From the NCBI RefSeq assembly GCF_032854445.1, contig NC_088295.1, positions 14,309,385 through 14,373,384 of the forward strand: a stretch of 64,000 nucleotides of DNA. The letters run 5' to 3'. Every line of letters begins with the position of its first letter. Position 1 is the first letter of the stretch. The notes beneath the pieces are model-generated. The model ran no database searches, was not told the origin of the DNA, and saw nothing but the letters and a program-made list of their open reading frames with translations. Below are positions 13,501 to 23,445 of the stretch, one piece after another. A program made the position numbers and the translations under genes. Source of the stretch: Liolophura sinensis (lineage: Eukaryota; Mollusca; Polyplacophora; Chitonida; Chitonidae).

Positions 13501-16500
13501 CGTGATGTAAGGATAACTGCGAACAATCTGACCATGGTCGGCCCACCATACACACACAGTGCAGACAAGATAGGCAAAGGATATTCAGCTAGGATCTGGC
13601 TGTACTGTATGTACATGCACACTGACAGTATACAACAAATGACCCAATGTTAAGAACTCTCTGTGTATCTCCCATCATCTTATGATACAACACTCCAATT
13701 ATAACATGCCCAAAGGAAAATGCAAGTGACAGACAGAGAAATAACAAAGCTGAAATATCAAAATTTAATAATGGCAGAGGTGTTGAGCTAAAGTAGACAA
13801 AGTCATTAACAAAGACAAGGTTAGCCTAAGGCTGCACATTTCTGAGCGTAACTCATTTGCTATGTTACTGGAGAAAATGGGATGTGACGGAATGGAAAAA
13901 AGAGAAACAAAGAAAACGAAAGGCTAATGAGTCACACTCTTCTTACAGTGATTTGTTGTCAGAGTTGATTATTTACTTGTCTGGTTTAGACATGAAAATT
14001 ATGTAAAATATTTAAAGGTCAACTGTGTAACCAGATATAGGTACCTGTAGACAAACCTAGATTGGACAAGTAAGAGCACGGGCAAAACTTTGCAACACTA
14101 AAATAGCCACACCCACATCACTCAGTAATGCGGAAAAATATGAAACTCATTTAATTTGTATGTGCTGATGTCATTAACAAGAAAAGAAAACAGACTATGC
14201 TGACTTTCAAAAGAAACTGCACATTACATATAGCATAACGTAAATATTTGGGAGCCTTCATGCTCATCAGAAACATGTACAGTTGGACCCTGAGGTCTTT
14301 TGTATTTGGAGGTACATGTAATATTGTATAGCCTTTTATAGGTATCCACAGTCACCTTGCTCTCTGTGTTGGCTTCAAAAAATTGAAACTTGCCACAATA
14401 GGGACTATAGACAATGGGCTTTCATTTCCAGTATAACTGATATCAGAATCTTTTTCTTATTTCAAATATCCTAAAACTGAGGAAGAATACAACTGTCTTA
14501 CTGTCAGTCAACAGGTGATAGCCAATACTTGAACATCCAAAAGCAACGAACCCGAATTTAATAATTTCTACATCAATCTATACAGGGTATTGTACACCAC
14601 CACACGTCAAGAGTATTTCATAAGTGCCACATCAGGGTCATGCGTATTAGTGCAAAAATCTGTACAGAGGATTCAGCACAAACCTCCTGAAGCAAAGCTG
14701 CAGGTCAAAAGAAAAGCTGGATTAAACAATCCCACATCACATAAATGTAGCAGTACACGCAACTGTGATGTTATACTGTAGCATGCAACTCTTCCATAAA
14801 ATACACAAGAAAGAAAGATAATTATTGATCTCATCCCGGTATAAACTCTTAAGCTATAGTGTATTATCGAAAACCTATTTAAGATTTCAGTCGAACACTC
14901 CACTGTAGAAACACTCCTGAAATAACTGCATAGTACAATTCTTTCCATCTGACAAATGGAGCCTTGTTTGTAGAGCCTTCAGTGTAAGGTTTGGAGCATG
15001 ATCTATCACAGCAAAAACTGTTACTGAAGACCTAATCAGAGGGCTGCAGTGAGAGCTAGTGCTGTACAATCCATCAAGCCATGTTCCACCACATAAAGAA
15101 TGCAGGCTATGTGGTTAAATTAGCTAGAACTGTGAACTCCAAACAGATACATTGTTCTCTCGATCTCCTGGTCAATGGAATGCTTGGCATTCAGCTTCAA
15201 ATGTCATATGAGGGTAAATATTATGCATATAGGCATAATCAACTCATTAAGTGCTAAAATCATTACTTTGACCCCAGATTTCAAAACCCCTTTTGCGTTT
15301 AGATATGTAGTGACCAATCATAAACACAATTCACATGCTACTCCAAGTTACATGATTCATTTTTGTATAGCAATGCTCTTACTATAATTTTGTCAGATGT
15401 ATTATCATGATAAAAGGATGTAGTCTTCAGCATCCATTTACTAAGTTTTAAGCAAAAAGTCGAGACTAACAAGCTCTTTATCAGCACAACTGATTTGAAC
15501 AAAACTAAGGGTTGAGCTATTTTTACTTGTTTCAAGTTATATAATTAGTGAAAACTACTAGGTACATGTATAAACTACAGGTAGAGTTAGCAGTCCCCAG
15601 TCACGCACACATAAGGGAAGAAGTGTGTGTGTGTGGTGGTGGTGGTGGTGGTGGTGGTGGGGGGGGGGGGGGGAGGAGTTGCCTAAGGAGGTGTAGTGTT
15701 ACTGATCTCTATGTCCTGCCCTGTCTGGGCCTGTAACTTCCTGGGATAACACAAACAATGGCTTACTCTTTTATCTGACTAATCTCGTACCTGAAGTATA
15801 TGTAAAAGTATGAAGTATGAGTAAGAGGATCAATATGGTAATCACACTGAATTGAGACAAAATGGTGAGTTGAGCTTTAGGCCTAAGCAAATTTCTGTTA
15901 CAAGACAGATTAATTCCTGTTAAATCAAGAAAGATCCAGTCCATTACCTTGAAAAGATAGAAAGCCATCTGATTGTCTCAATTAATGTTGGATCTACATA
16001 AATTCAACTGGATAATGCCTCATTCTTACTTTTACAAGAGAGAAGATAAAACCAATAACTACACCTATATTGGGTTACAGCTCTAAAATTGTAACCTTGG
16101 CATACATTTCTAGAAAGTTGTGTAGACGATGACATCCTAACCAGAACACCTGAAACAGCACCAGAATTATTCTTGAAATCTCGCACCTTACACACAAGTA
16201 GTATTATCCAAACATCAGAAATGTGGAGGAATATTACCTGTGCATGTAACTTGACATAACTTAACCAATTTTTAATAAAAGTAAAAGAAAAAGTATCTGA
16301 CCAAAAAAAAAAAATATATATCAAATGAGGGAGAAAAAGAATTTATTTTGCTTATTTATTTCATTGGTGTTTTACACTGGGGGAAACCCACGACCATCCA
16401 CAGGTTGCTGCCTGACCTTCCCACATACGACCGGAGTGTAAGCCAGCAGAAGCTGGGGGAAGAAGAAGTTTAATGATATAAATAATAATATTAGTAATAA

Positions 16501-19500
16501 CACCAACATCCAACAACAAACTTGACAAATCATGACATCCGTATACCTTGTACTTCTGCTGCTTTTTATCAAATAGATAAATAATTTTTCTCTTAACTGG
16601 GAATGAGGTTCGAGGGTCTGATTTTTCTGCAGAGAACTAGCATTAGAAACACTTCTGCATTAATACATGTCTTACTTTAAGTTGCTTACAAGATAGCTGC
16701 CAAACAAGTACAGGCAAACTGACAACTTTCACTTCTAATTATGTCTATAAGACAAAAAGGCTGGCAAAAAAGTCAGTTAGTAATCAAAAGTTAATACATC
16801 ATGACACATGGCAGACAACATGTATCATACATCTATGCAGCTGACATGAGCAAACCTATTTCTTAAATAACTCAAACAAGGGTTTGTTCACACAAAGAGT
16901 TGTGAATTACTGGCAGATGTAAAATCAAACAGGATATATTCTCCCATTAATTACCAATACTGCATTTACATTTTTTGCAGTATATATCAGTGCACATATT
17001 TGGAAAAATGAAATAATATTTTATCATATAGCCCACTGGCTTTAACTGTAACTGCAAATATTTAAAATACATAAAACTGCTTTTGAACTTACTACATTTA
17101 TAAGTTGGATCACAACAACACACACTGTCTCATATTTTAGAGCTACAGTTTTTATACAAGTTTATTATTCAGAACACTTGTTTGCCATAAGCCACCTATT
17201 ACCAATATTAAGTTGGTTAGAAATACTCTGGATATTGGGCATACTGGCAATCTTGAACAGAAGAAAACACACAGCCTCCCTATGACCCCAACACCTTTCA
17301 CCTTTCAGTTAATTAATGTTTGTAAAGGATTACTCCTAACACAAAAAATCCTGGCCAGGAGCGAGTCTTGATAGAACCTCTTATAATGTTGACAGATGAA
17401 CCCAGCTGTGTCAAGCTAGATCACACGTTAGGCAAGGGGCTTTAAACACTAAATACAAATTGAAGTGGATGTCTAAGTGTGCCTCATACCAGATCACAGG
17501 ACTTAAATAGTGATGGAGTACATGGTTTCTAAGATGTGTTTTACTCTGATTAAACAGATCATTAATAGTTTCCCACTTAAACCATACTTTGGAACCCATA
17601 AGAACAATAACAGGTGTGGCATGTTACCTGTGTATACATGTATGCCTCTGTGTAAATACATGCTCTGGTGGCCTCATTCCTTTTTACACTTCGTAGACAC
17701 ATTACACAATACTTAACACTGTCACGTCTGTTCACCAGCAGCCACATGGTTTCTGCTGATCTTTAAATCAGATTATCCCCTTAATGACTACTTGCATATG
17801 TATTAGCTACTGCGTATCCCATAGCGCCAACATATGTTGACTAATCATAAGCAAGTTGACATACTAAGCATTGAATAATGAATCCAAATTACACATGTCC
17901 TTTACATGTTTCTGTCTACCAAAATAAAAGCTGTTTCTAATAAGGTTTCTAATAAATTAAAACATACAAAGTAATGTTCATAAAGAGCAACTTTGCTGTA
18001 CTTCAACTGGTGGCATATAAAGTGGATAGTACTCTATGTTTTTGCATTTAAATTTTAATAGTGAAGTACAAACCTCTACATTTACATTACATAAACATTA
18101 TCACTATGCTTTAACTTTTAGGGTTAAGAGACAGAATTTCTGTAGTGTTCAATTTATACACTCATGTGACACTGATATCAGTGTCCAGAAAAAAGTGACA
18201 GGCTAAGGTTGTTAAATGTATAGGATAACACTGGCATGTACTACAGGATCAGCCATTCACGGATCAGCAGCCATGACCTAGTTCCAACATCAGGTGCTTT
18301 ACAGTAAATCATTCAGCATGATGAGGAGAATTTGAAGCACCAGTATATACACACCTCACAAGTTCAGCTCTCCATAATGTACATCCTATTTATAGAACTC
18401 AGAAATATTTTTCCCGGGAAGCAGTGTGTTCAACAGTAGATGTTCTGACATTCACCCTCACAATTTTGTATGAATAATTCAACATGCAGGAACTTAAAGA
18501 CAAACTATCCCCTAACAATAGTACTGTGCTAGGTATGTGCAGTACACAGTATGGCATTGAGAGAGCAGAATCATTACAGCAACTGCATGAGCCATACAGC
18601 AAACAACTATCTCTTGAAAGCAACAAACTACCTTGTGAGATCAAAAAGAGACCTTGTAACAATATAACATGTATGTCCTTCAGAGTAACAAAATAGGTTG
18701 TGCACAGTGTTTCAAAACTATAATTAATAAATCATTCATGGATGCACACAACAGAAAATTTGTACTCATGGGTGTACCTTTTATCTTGGTATAGACTATC
18801 ATCTATGAGGGTTGATGCCGGTAATACGAGAAAAAATGCTCTGTGAGACAATGATCCGGAGTCCTGACTGTACATACATTGGTCTTTACATCCATGCAAT
18901 GTGCCAACAGTGCAGTATCCTTTCTAACATATGTGCAAATTAACAACATGCATTTGGTACTTTGTGGTTCTTAGTATAAGTGGAAAATTTTCCACTATCC
19001 TTTCTAGCAGTGATTTTTCCCTTCATTCTTATTAAGAAAAAGAATAAGTAACACAGAAAATACATTTATTTTCTTATTTAATTGTAAAACACCATAATCA
19101 AGAAGACACACCATACAATGACAGTTAGTTTTATTAGTGAAGGAAGCTGGAGTACCATGGATAAACCAAGTACAAAAATTCTCACCTGTGGCTGTATAGA
19201 TATACAAACCACACCAGTGGAAGACAAGAGGTCTTTAATGAGCATCACATTACAAAAACTGCTACACTAGATCTGTCTATAATTTTTCCACAAACACCCA
19301 GGGTGGCACAGCTGACCACAGCTGACAACAGCTGAATTTGAATTCTGATAATATCCAAACATGTAATTAATGTGTTAGACAACACTACAAGTTCAGCTGT
19401 GTTAAATGTAACTGTTTCTCATTGGTCAAATGTGTGTTCTTGATGAACATGTGGGGAAAATGTATGCTATAAGGCACCTGAACAAATATGATTTTTAAAA

Positions 19501-20083
19501 TCTTAATACAAGATTACTGGTTATCAGTCCCAGAATAGCATCTATACCATCTTCATGCTCAGGTTATCCTAGTTACAATAACTATGTGACCACACAATTT
19601 GATAGCTCTTACATTATATGTATCTGTTAATGTACCTTATCACTTTGAGGAATTCTAAACAGCACCCAGAATAAATCAAGAAATGTATAGCCACGTTTTA
19701 ACATGTTGGCCACACATGGAAAGGAAAAGCTGGTTAAGAATGTCAGGAATTCCTGGCAGACTATGAGGAAATAGGCCAGAGGTGGGGCAGATGTACCAAC
19801 ACACTGATTATATCAGCTGTTGTATGTGTGAATCGGGTTAGAGTCTTTACATACTTTTGAGCCAGAGAATACAGAAAATGAAAGCGAAACACAGTGCTTA
19901 TGTAACTTTACACTGTATGACACTGCATTTCAGTCCTGTCAAATGTAAGACACACTTACCGAGGAGTAATAGCTTGATAACATTCTGTTCTTCCTTGGCC
20001 CAGCTGTTTAATTGTTTGTCAATGGCCTGGCTATGGGCACGGGCTTTAAGCTCCTCTTGATCTAGACTTAGACATGCCCCCAT
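7375..20083 (-). CDS. gnav: G protein alpha subunit, Gv (fifth) class; complete 8-exon gene
   Basis: This encodes a heterotrimeric G-protein alpha subunit, a GTP-operated switch on the inner plasma membrane that couples receptors to effectors. Coding exons on the minus strand are 20083-19960, 12143-12052, 10451-10359, 9662-9502, 9053-8795, 8531-8460, 8262-8175 and 7565-7375. They sum to 1080 nt, giving 359 residues plus TGA. All seven introns are GT-AG and all phases match. Visible motifs are Met-Gly-Ala-Cys (Gly2 myristoylation, Cys4 palmitoylation), P-loop GAGESGKST (42-50), switch I RVRTTG with Arg181 and Thr184, DVGGQ with catalytic Gln207, NKVD (272-275) and TATDT (330-334). Assignment to Gv rests on the N-terminus, on [20 protein letters not shown], on LHS-RPLR after NKVD, and on TTATDTS in place of the usual TCATDT, compared with fish Gv sequences from memory. 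The C-terminus SSALM has no Cys at -4, so pertussis toxin should not modify it. The subclass could be overturned by a phylogeny; G-alpha identity is certain. Confidence 0.95.
8175..8262 (-). CDS. gnav: G-alpha-v coding exon 7 (NKxD)
   Basis: This exon encodes residues 268-296 and one base of Gly297. It carries the guanine-specificity motif [10 protein letters not shown], followed by KILHS and RPLRKYF, a stretch that fits Gv better than Gi, Gq, Gs or G12. The acceptor is ACTTTTCAG|AT and the donor CCAG|GTAAGA, phase 1. Confidence 0.95.
8460..8531 (-). CDS. gnav: G-alpha-v coding exon 6
   Basis: This 72-nt exon encodes residues 244-267, starting [10 protein letters not shown] and containing SICNNRFF, the standard G-alpha helix before the G4 strand. 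The acceptor is TGTTTCAG|AA and the donor TTT|GTAAGT; both ends are phase 0. Confidence 0.95.
8795..9053 (-). CDS. gnav: G-alpha-v coding exon 5 (switch I and II)
   Basis: This exon encodes the end of Tyr157 and residues 158-243. It carries switch I ([10 protein letters not shown]), switch II ([12 protein letters not shown]) and the following strand and helix up to YEDPRV. The catalytic Arg181 (the cholera-toxin-type arginine), Thr184 and Gln207 are all present, so GTP hydrolysis should be intact. The acceptor is TTTTGCAG|TT and the donor GTG|GTAAGC. Confidence 0.96.
9502..9662 (-). CDS. gnav: G-alpha-v coding exon 4 (helical domain)
   Basis: This 161-nt exon encodes residues 104-156 and two bases of Tyr157. 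It contains [12 protein letters not shown] and [11 protein letters not shown], both typical of G-alpha helical domains. The acceptor is TTGTTGTAG|GT and the donor ATA|GTGAGT, phase 2. The stretch CNCCF at residues 112-116 is unusually cysteine-rich. Confidence 0.94.
10359..10451 (-). CDS. gnav: G-alpha-v coding exon 3 (helical domain)
   Basis: This 93-nt exon encodes residues 73-103, starting [10 protein letters not shown] and ending NLENQKNK, at the start of the all-helical domain. The acceptor is TTTCCACAG|CC and the donor AAG|GTAAAT; both ends are phase 0. It is too short for a 60-residue ORF cutoff and was read directly from the sequence. It restores the reading frame between exons 2 and 4. 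Confidence 0.94.
10597..11985. repeat. 73-bp minisatellite, about 20 copies, in intron 2 of the G-alpha-v gene
   Basis: The landmark CTGGTGCTG(G/A)A recurs at 10625, 10693, 10766, 10839, 10912, 10985, 11058, 11131, 11203, 11276, 11343, 11416, 11489, 11562, 11633 and 11701, with a shortened unit near 11755 and two more to 11890. Most steps are 73 bases; some are 67-68, from loss of a short AACAGC-like segment. The array takes up about 1.39 kb of the 1.6 kb intron. Several long overlapping ORFs on the minus strand here are by-products of the repeat, because 73 is not a multiple of three and every frame stays open. Confidence 0.95.
12052..12143 (-). CDS. gnav: G-alpha-v coding exon 2 (P-loop)
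   Basis: This exon encodes the end of Gly42 and residues 43-72, that is the rest of the P-loop AGESGKST and the helix [12 protein letters not shown]. The acceptor is TTACCAG|GG and the donor AAG|GTACAG, phase 0 at its 3' end. The intron 1 tract just upstream is pyrimidine-rich and is duplicated elsewhere in intron 1 (see findings). Confidence 0.95.
15635..15673 (+). repeat. (GGT)8 followed by G15
   Basis: A GGT trinucleotide run passes directly into an uninterrupted run of about 15 G. It lies in intron 1 on the strand opposite to the transcript, so the template strand is the G-rich one. Such tracts can form G-quadruplexes. The exact length may be affected by sequencing. Confidence 0.9.
16351..16457 (-). 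mobile_element. SINE fragment, family B (3' part)
   Basis: On the minus strand this contains GGTCGTATGTGGGAAGGTC, then ACCTGTGGATGGTCGTGGGT, and ends in CACCAATGAAATAAATAA, as do the fuller copies at 35503 and 37834. The central segment and the tRNA-like head are missing. Confidence 0.7.
19960..20083 (-). CDS. gnav: G-alpha-v coding exon 1
   Basis: This exon encodes residues 1-41 and the first base of Gly42, including the lipidated amphipathic N-terminal helix and the beta-1 strand ending IKLLLLG. The ATG is the first Met after an in-frame TAG eleven codons upstream. It has A at -3 and G at +4, and it gives the expected Met-Gly-x-Cys start. The donor is CG|GTAAGT at 19959 downward, phase 1. 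Confidence 0.93.
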
Positions 20084-20907
20084 ATTACAGTTGGTTGGCC
20101 AGCCATAGCGTGTCTATATAACAGCAAACCCTGTACCCTGTCAATGTAAAATAAAAAATCTAAAAATGTGAAATGAAGAAAAAACAACTATAAAAAAAAA
20201 ATACGAAAAACATCTAAATTTTTTCATCCATTACAAGTGTACAACTCTGTTATTTGTATTTTATTATCGATGCCTAGCTGTCACCCATCACCATTAAAAA
20301 CAATATTACTGTTCATACTTCGACATCCATGCCCTTTTCAACTAAACCAAATTGTAATCTATACGGGCACTTTCTAAGGATCAAATGTTTAACTATTATT
20401 TTTTTTACTCTGACATTTAAGTTCAACATATTACCATGGAAAATGACAGTACACCATGTCATAAAAGACGCATGTGCTACGTGTATCTGACAGGAGAGGA
20501 CATTTAATGATATCATTGACATCCCTTTCCCTTTTGATTCAGCAAAAGATCCATATTATATCAATCCTCACTATCTAAATCTAAGTGAACACTGATCGTG
20601 ATATCGCTCCTTTAAATCTTATGAATTACGTTGCATCACCATTACGACATCAGCTAGCTTTTTAGTCGTTTTGCTTTTGTGTACCTTTCTCAACAGTGTT
20701 ACTAAAACAACCGGGTTAAACACTGGGTTAAGCCTGGTGAAAGCACCGTCACTGTTACACTATCACTGTCAAATGGACCGTAAAGAAACCTCTCGCACTA
20801 CTATGACATGCCAGACTGAGTATCTTGACTGACTCCGTGGCTCGAATACTCGCACCGAATACAGACTGACGAAGATGAAATGTCTAGACTAAACTGTTAG
20901 ACTCACC
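20084..20907 (-). other. probable 5' UTR splice of the G-alpha-v gene
   Basis: Reading the minus strand, a donor-like TGAG|GTGAGTC sits at 20907/20906, and an acceptor-like CATTGACAG|GG lies at 20138/20137, only 54 bases before the start codon. Together they suggest a non-coding first exon ending at 20907 and a roughly 770-base 5' intron. A 74-codon ORF at 21169-20945 would be an upstream ORF if transcription starts beyond it. None of this is shown by homology. Confidence 0.35.
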
Positions 20908-21660
20908 TCAAGAAATCTTTGAATGGTCACTTAAAATTGGCAAATCAATGATCATACAAGTTTTGGTTGTTGTTGTACACTTCCAAAGCCAAGCCTCTCG
21001 TGCATTTTGGAAAGAAAACTTTTAACTTTTGAACTGACACTTGTTCGCAGAAAAGTAAATCATCTTGCAGCGTGGCTTTTAGAACGAGGCTGTCACACAA
21101 ATCCTCCTTTTCTTCCTTCAAACACAGAAGAGTGATGACTTTCTCAGACACGCCCACACACGCACACATCCTTATGAAAACCTTTGAACCATGAAATAGT
21201 TATTATTTATGCGCAGGTATGTTGTAAATAGGATTAACACTGGATAATCAACTAACATAAACCCTTAAAGTGAAAATCAAATCCTCCTTTAAGTGAACAT
21301 TTAACAGATCAAGTTCCATACCGAAAACTCTACCCTGTAAGCCTGTATACCGGTATTTAGAATCTCCAGGAGATATAGCCTATGGTATCCTTTTAAATCC
21401 AAAGACTACGGTAATTGTAGCGGTAGGCCTACTGATCATACACGCACGTGCTATATCGTACCGAAGATATACCGGTGATATAAAAACTCGAGTCGAAGTA
21501 ACTTAATTAACCATGACAATTATTGCGGATGATGTAACGCGGATAATGTAACACAGATAAAGTATCCCACATAAAATGTAAATGATACCGATGTATTTTT
21601 GTGATGTCACGTAACACGGTTCAAAGGGAGCAAAATCGCGCACATTGAGAAAATCGAAAG

Positions 21661-21672
21661 CGCCGCCATGTT
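21661..21672 (-). promoter_or_regulatory. YY1-type motif, possible G-alpha-v promoter
   Basis: The minus strand reads AACATGGCGGCG, a full match to the YY1 consensus AANATGGCGGC. In animal genomes this motif often lies at the start of transcription in the sense direction. It sits 1.6 kb upstream of the start codon, pointing at the gene, in a local CpG-bearing patch with a CRE-like GTGATGTCACG at 21601. Confidence 0.35.
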
Positions 21673-21850
21673 ACCATGCTGAACGACATGACCTTAGCCG
21701 TTTAGATCTGTTTCCGCCCCTTTTCTTTTAATGTGAAGTTCTAATTTAAAAATGCATTTGTACTAAAACTATGTACAACGATGGTTAGCAGTAGGTCCAT
21801 ACCGCTGTATCATAAAGTATAGCATTACACAACAGTCAACTCAAAAGTTA

Positions 21851-22174
21851 TCTTCGGTAGCGGTAGATCCAGGGTCAATCCTGGGTCGAGTCAAACTTAT
21901 GACCTTAAAAGAGGAAGTTGTAACTTCCCCGCTTTGCGATCAGCATGAAGGGGAGTGCAGCGACTGGTTGACCGGTAGGCTATCAGTATCATGGCTCGGG
22001 CGGGGCGAATTACTTGCCTTCGATAAGGCGTCTCAGTGAAGCAGCACTAGATAAAAGAGCGGCGGAAATCCGTCCCGCAACAAGGAGGCACATTACATGC
22101 ACTCTTAGGATTCTTCATCGTCATATGACTGAATTGTTAAGTACAGCGTTAAACCCGAAATACTCACTCACTCA
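21851..22174 (+). mobile_element. SINE family A copy with 11-bp target-site duplication
   Basis: CTCAAAAGTTA flanks the copy at 21840-21850 and 22175-22185. It starts TCTTCGGTAGCGGTAGATCC, so it lacks the first 30 or so bases of the 4071 copy, and runs to the ACTCACTCACT tail. Body and tail agree closely with the other family A copies. Confidence 0.93.
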
Positions 22175-22185
22175 CTCAAAAGTTA

Positions 22186-22954
22186 CCCGCGAAAATCTGA
22201 ACTGTGTACTCCACAACTGAGTGGATATAAACCTGCCGCTACGCAAGCACCCAACTATATAAATTATGGATAGAAATAAATACATTTTCATGCACTGACG
22301 GATGACGAATATGTTCCTGAATGAACAGAAGACAATGTACCGGTGACGCGGTATATTATATTTTTATATGTTATTGTGATCGAATTAAGCTCACCCAGTT
22401 GGTAACTTGTAGATGCACTTTATGTAATGTTACTGTAACTTGGGTAAATGATCTGATGGAAGGTTTATTCAGTTTTAGATCAATACCCAGATAAGATCTG
22501 ACAAATGTAGGTGGGACTAATATTTTGAAGAAAGAGTTTTGTATGCATATATATTAAGATCTATAAGACTACAGTTATGCCAGAGTAAACTTATACATTT
22601 ACCAGACACGGTATCCAAATTAGAAAGAAGTCGAAGTTATAATGCTAGGTTTAACTAATACAGGTATCTCAGTCATGCTTTATGCAAAATTATCCGTCAG
22701 GAACATATTGTCCATGCTAGAGAGTATGAGTTAGAAACAAAGACAAACTACATGTATATCACGCTGCACCACACACACAAAAAATTGTGTATGCTACAGC
22801 ATCAGACAGAATTAAAACTAGTATGACTGAATGGGGAATTCATAGGTATGATATATACTATATATATCATACCCGCATCACTCTGATTTAGACTTTGCCC
22901 TCCTCCACCTCCAACATCACACATACTCCACAAACTACGGTCCTGTAAACACTA
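22186..22954. other. intergenic region
   Basis: I see no gene. An imperfect palindrome of the form GGTATGATATATA with its complement lies around 22842-22873. The rest looks unique and non-coding. Confidence 0.5.
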
Positions 22955-23445
22955 CCAGTGTCACACTACATGACACACCTGAAACATTATGTATGCAATA
23001 CAGCCTCGGACCGACCGAGACACAAGGCCTGTCATGCTAGAAACATTACTTATGGTAGGTTTACGCACTTCCAGATAGATACAAGGATGTGCTAATAAAT
23101 CAACAAGAAGCGGTGTGTATGCAAGACGGCATGCACCAGGCAGAAACAATGAAGGCCTAAGTCACACTATATCACGCAGAAGCACTGTGTATGTTATGTG
23201 TATGCATTACGGAGACCAGAAGCAATGCTCATGTTACAGTACCAGGTGTATATATAAATACAAGGCCTGTGTCATATGGCAGAAACCAGAAACACCGCCT
23301 ATGCATTTTTAGACAGATGCAAGGATGTCCCGCAACGTCATTGAGAAGAAACATTACAGTAATAAATGCAAGATAGCAGAAACATTCAAGGCCTCGAAAG
23401 GTCACACTGTATGAATCAGACATTTTGTCTATACTCAACTCGGAA
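22955..23445. repeat. diverged tandem duplication, period about 240 bp
   Basis: Similar blocks recur about 237-243 bases apart: ACAAGGCCTGT at 23021 and 23261, AGATAGATACAAGGATGT at 23073 matched by AGACAGATGCAAGGATGT near 23312, and GGCAGAAACAATGAAGGCCT near 23131 matched by AGCAGAAACATTCAAGGCCT near 23375. A shorter sub-repeat, GTCACACT followed by a TGTATG motif, recurs near 22958, 23161 and 23400. Confidence 0.7.

Larger units (their letters stand above)
12144..19959 (-). other. intron 1 of the G-alpha-v gene (7.8 kb)
   Basis: This is the largest intron and separates the N-terminal exon from the P-loop exon, as in many G-alpha genes. It holds a SINE fragment (16351-16457), a G-rich tract (15635-15673), a short duplicate of the exon 2 acceptor region (13897-13933) and otherwise unique AT-rich DNA. 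I see no coding exon in it. Confidence 0.85.

Noticed and set aside
20945-21169. A 74-codon minus-strand ORF upstream of G-alpha-v as a separate gene
   Set aside because: It has no recognised domain and lies in the probable 5' UTR or promoter. At most it is an upstream ORF.
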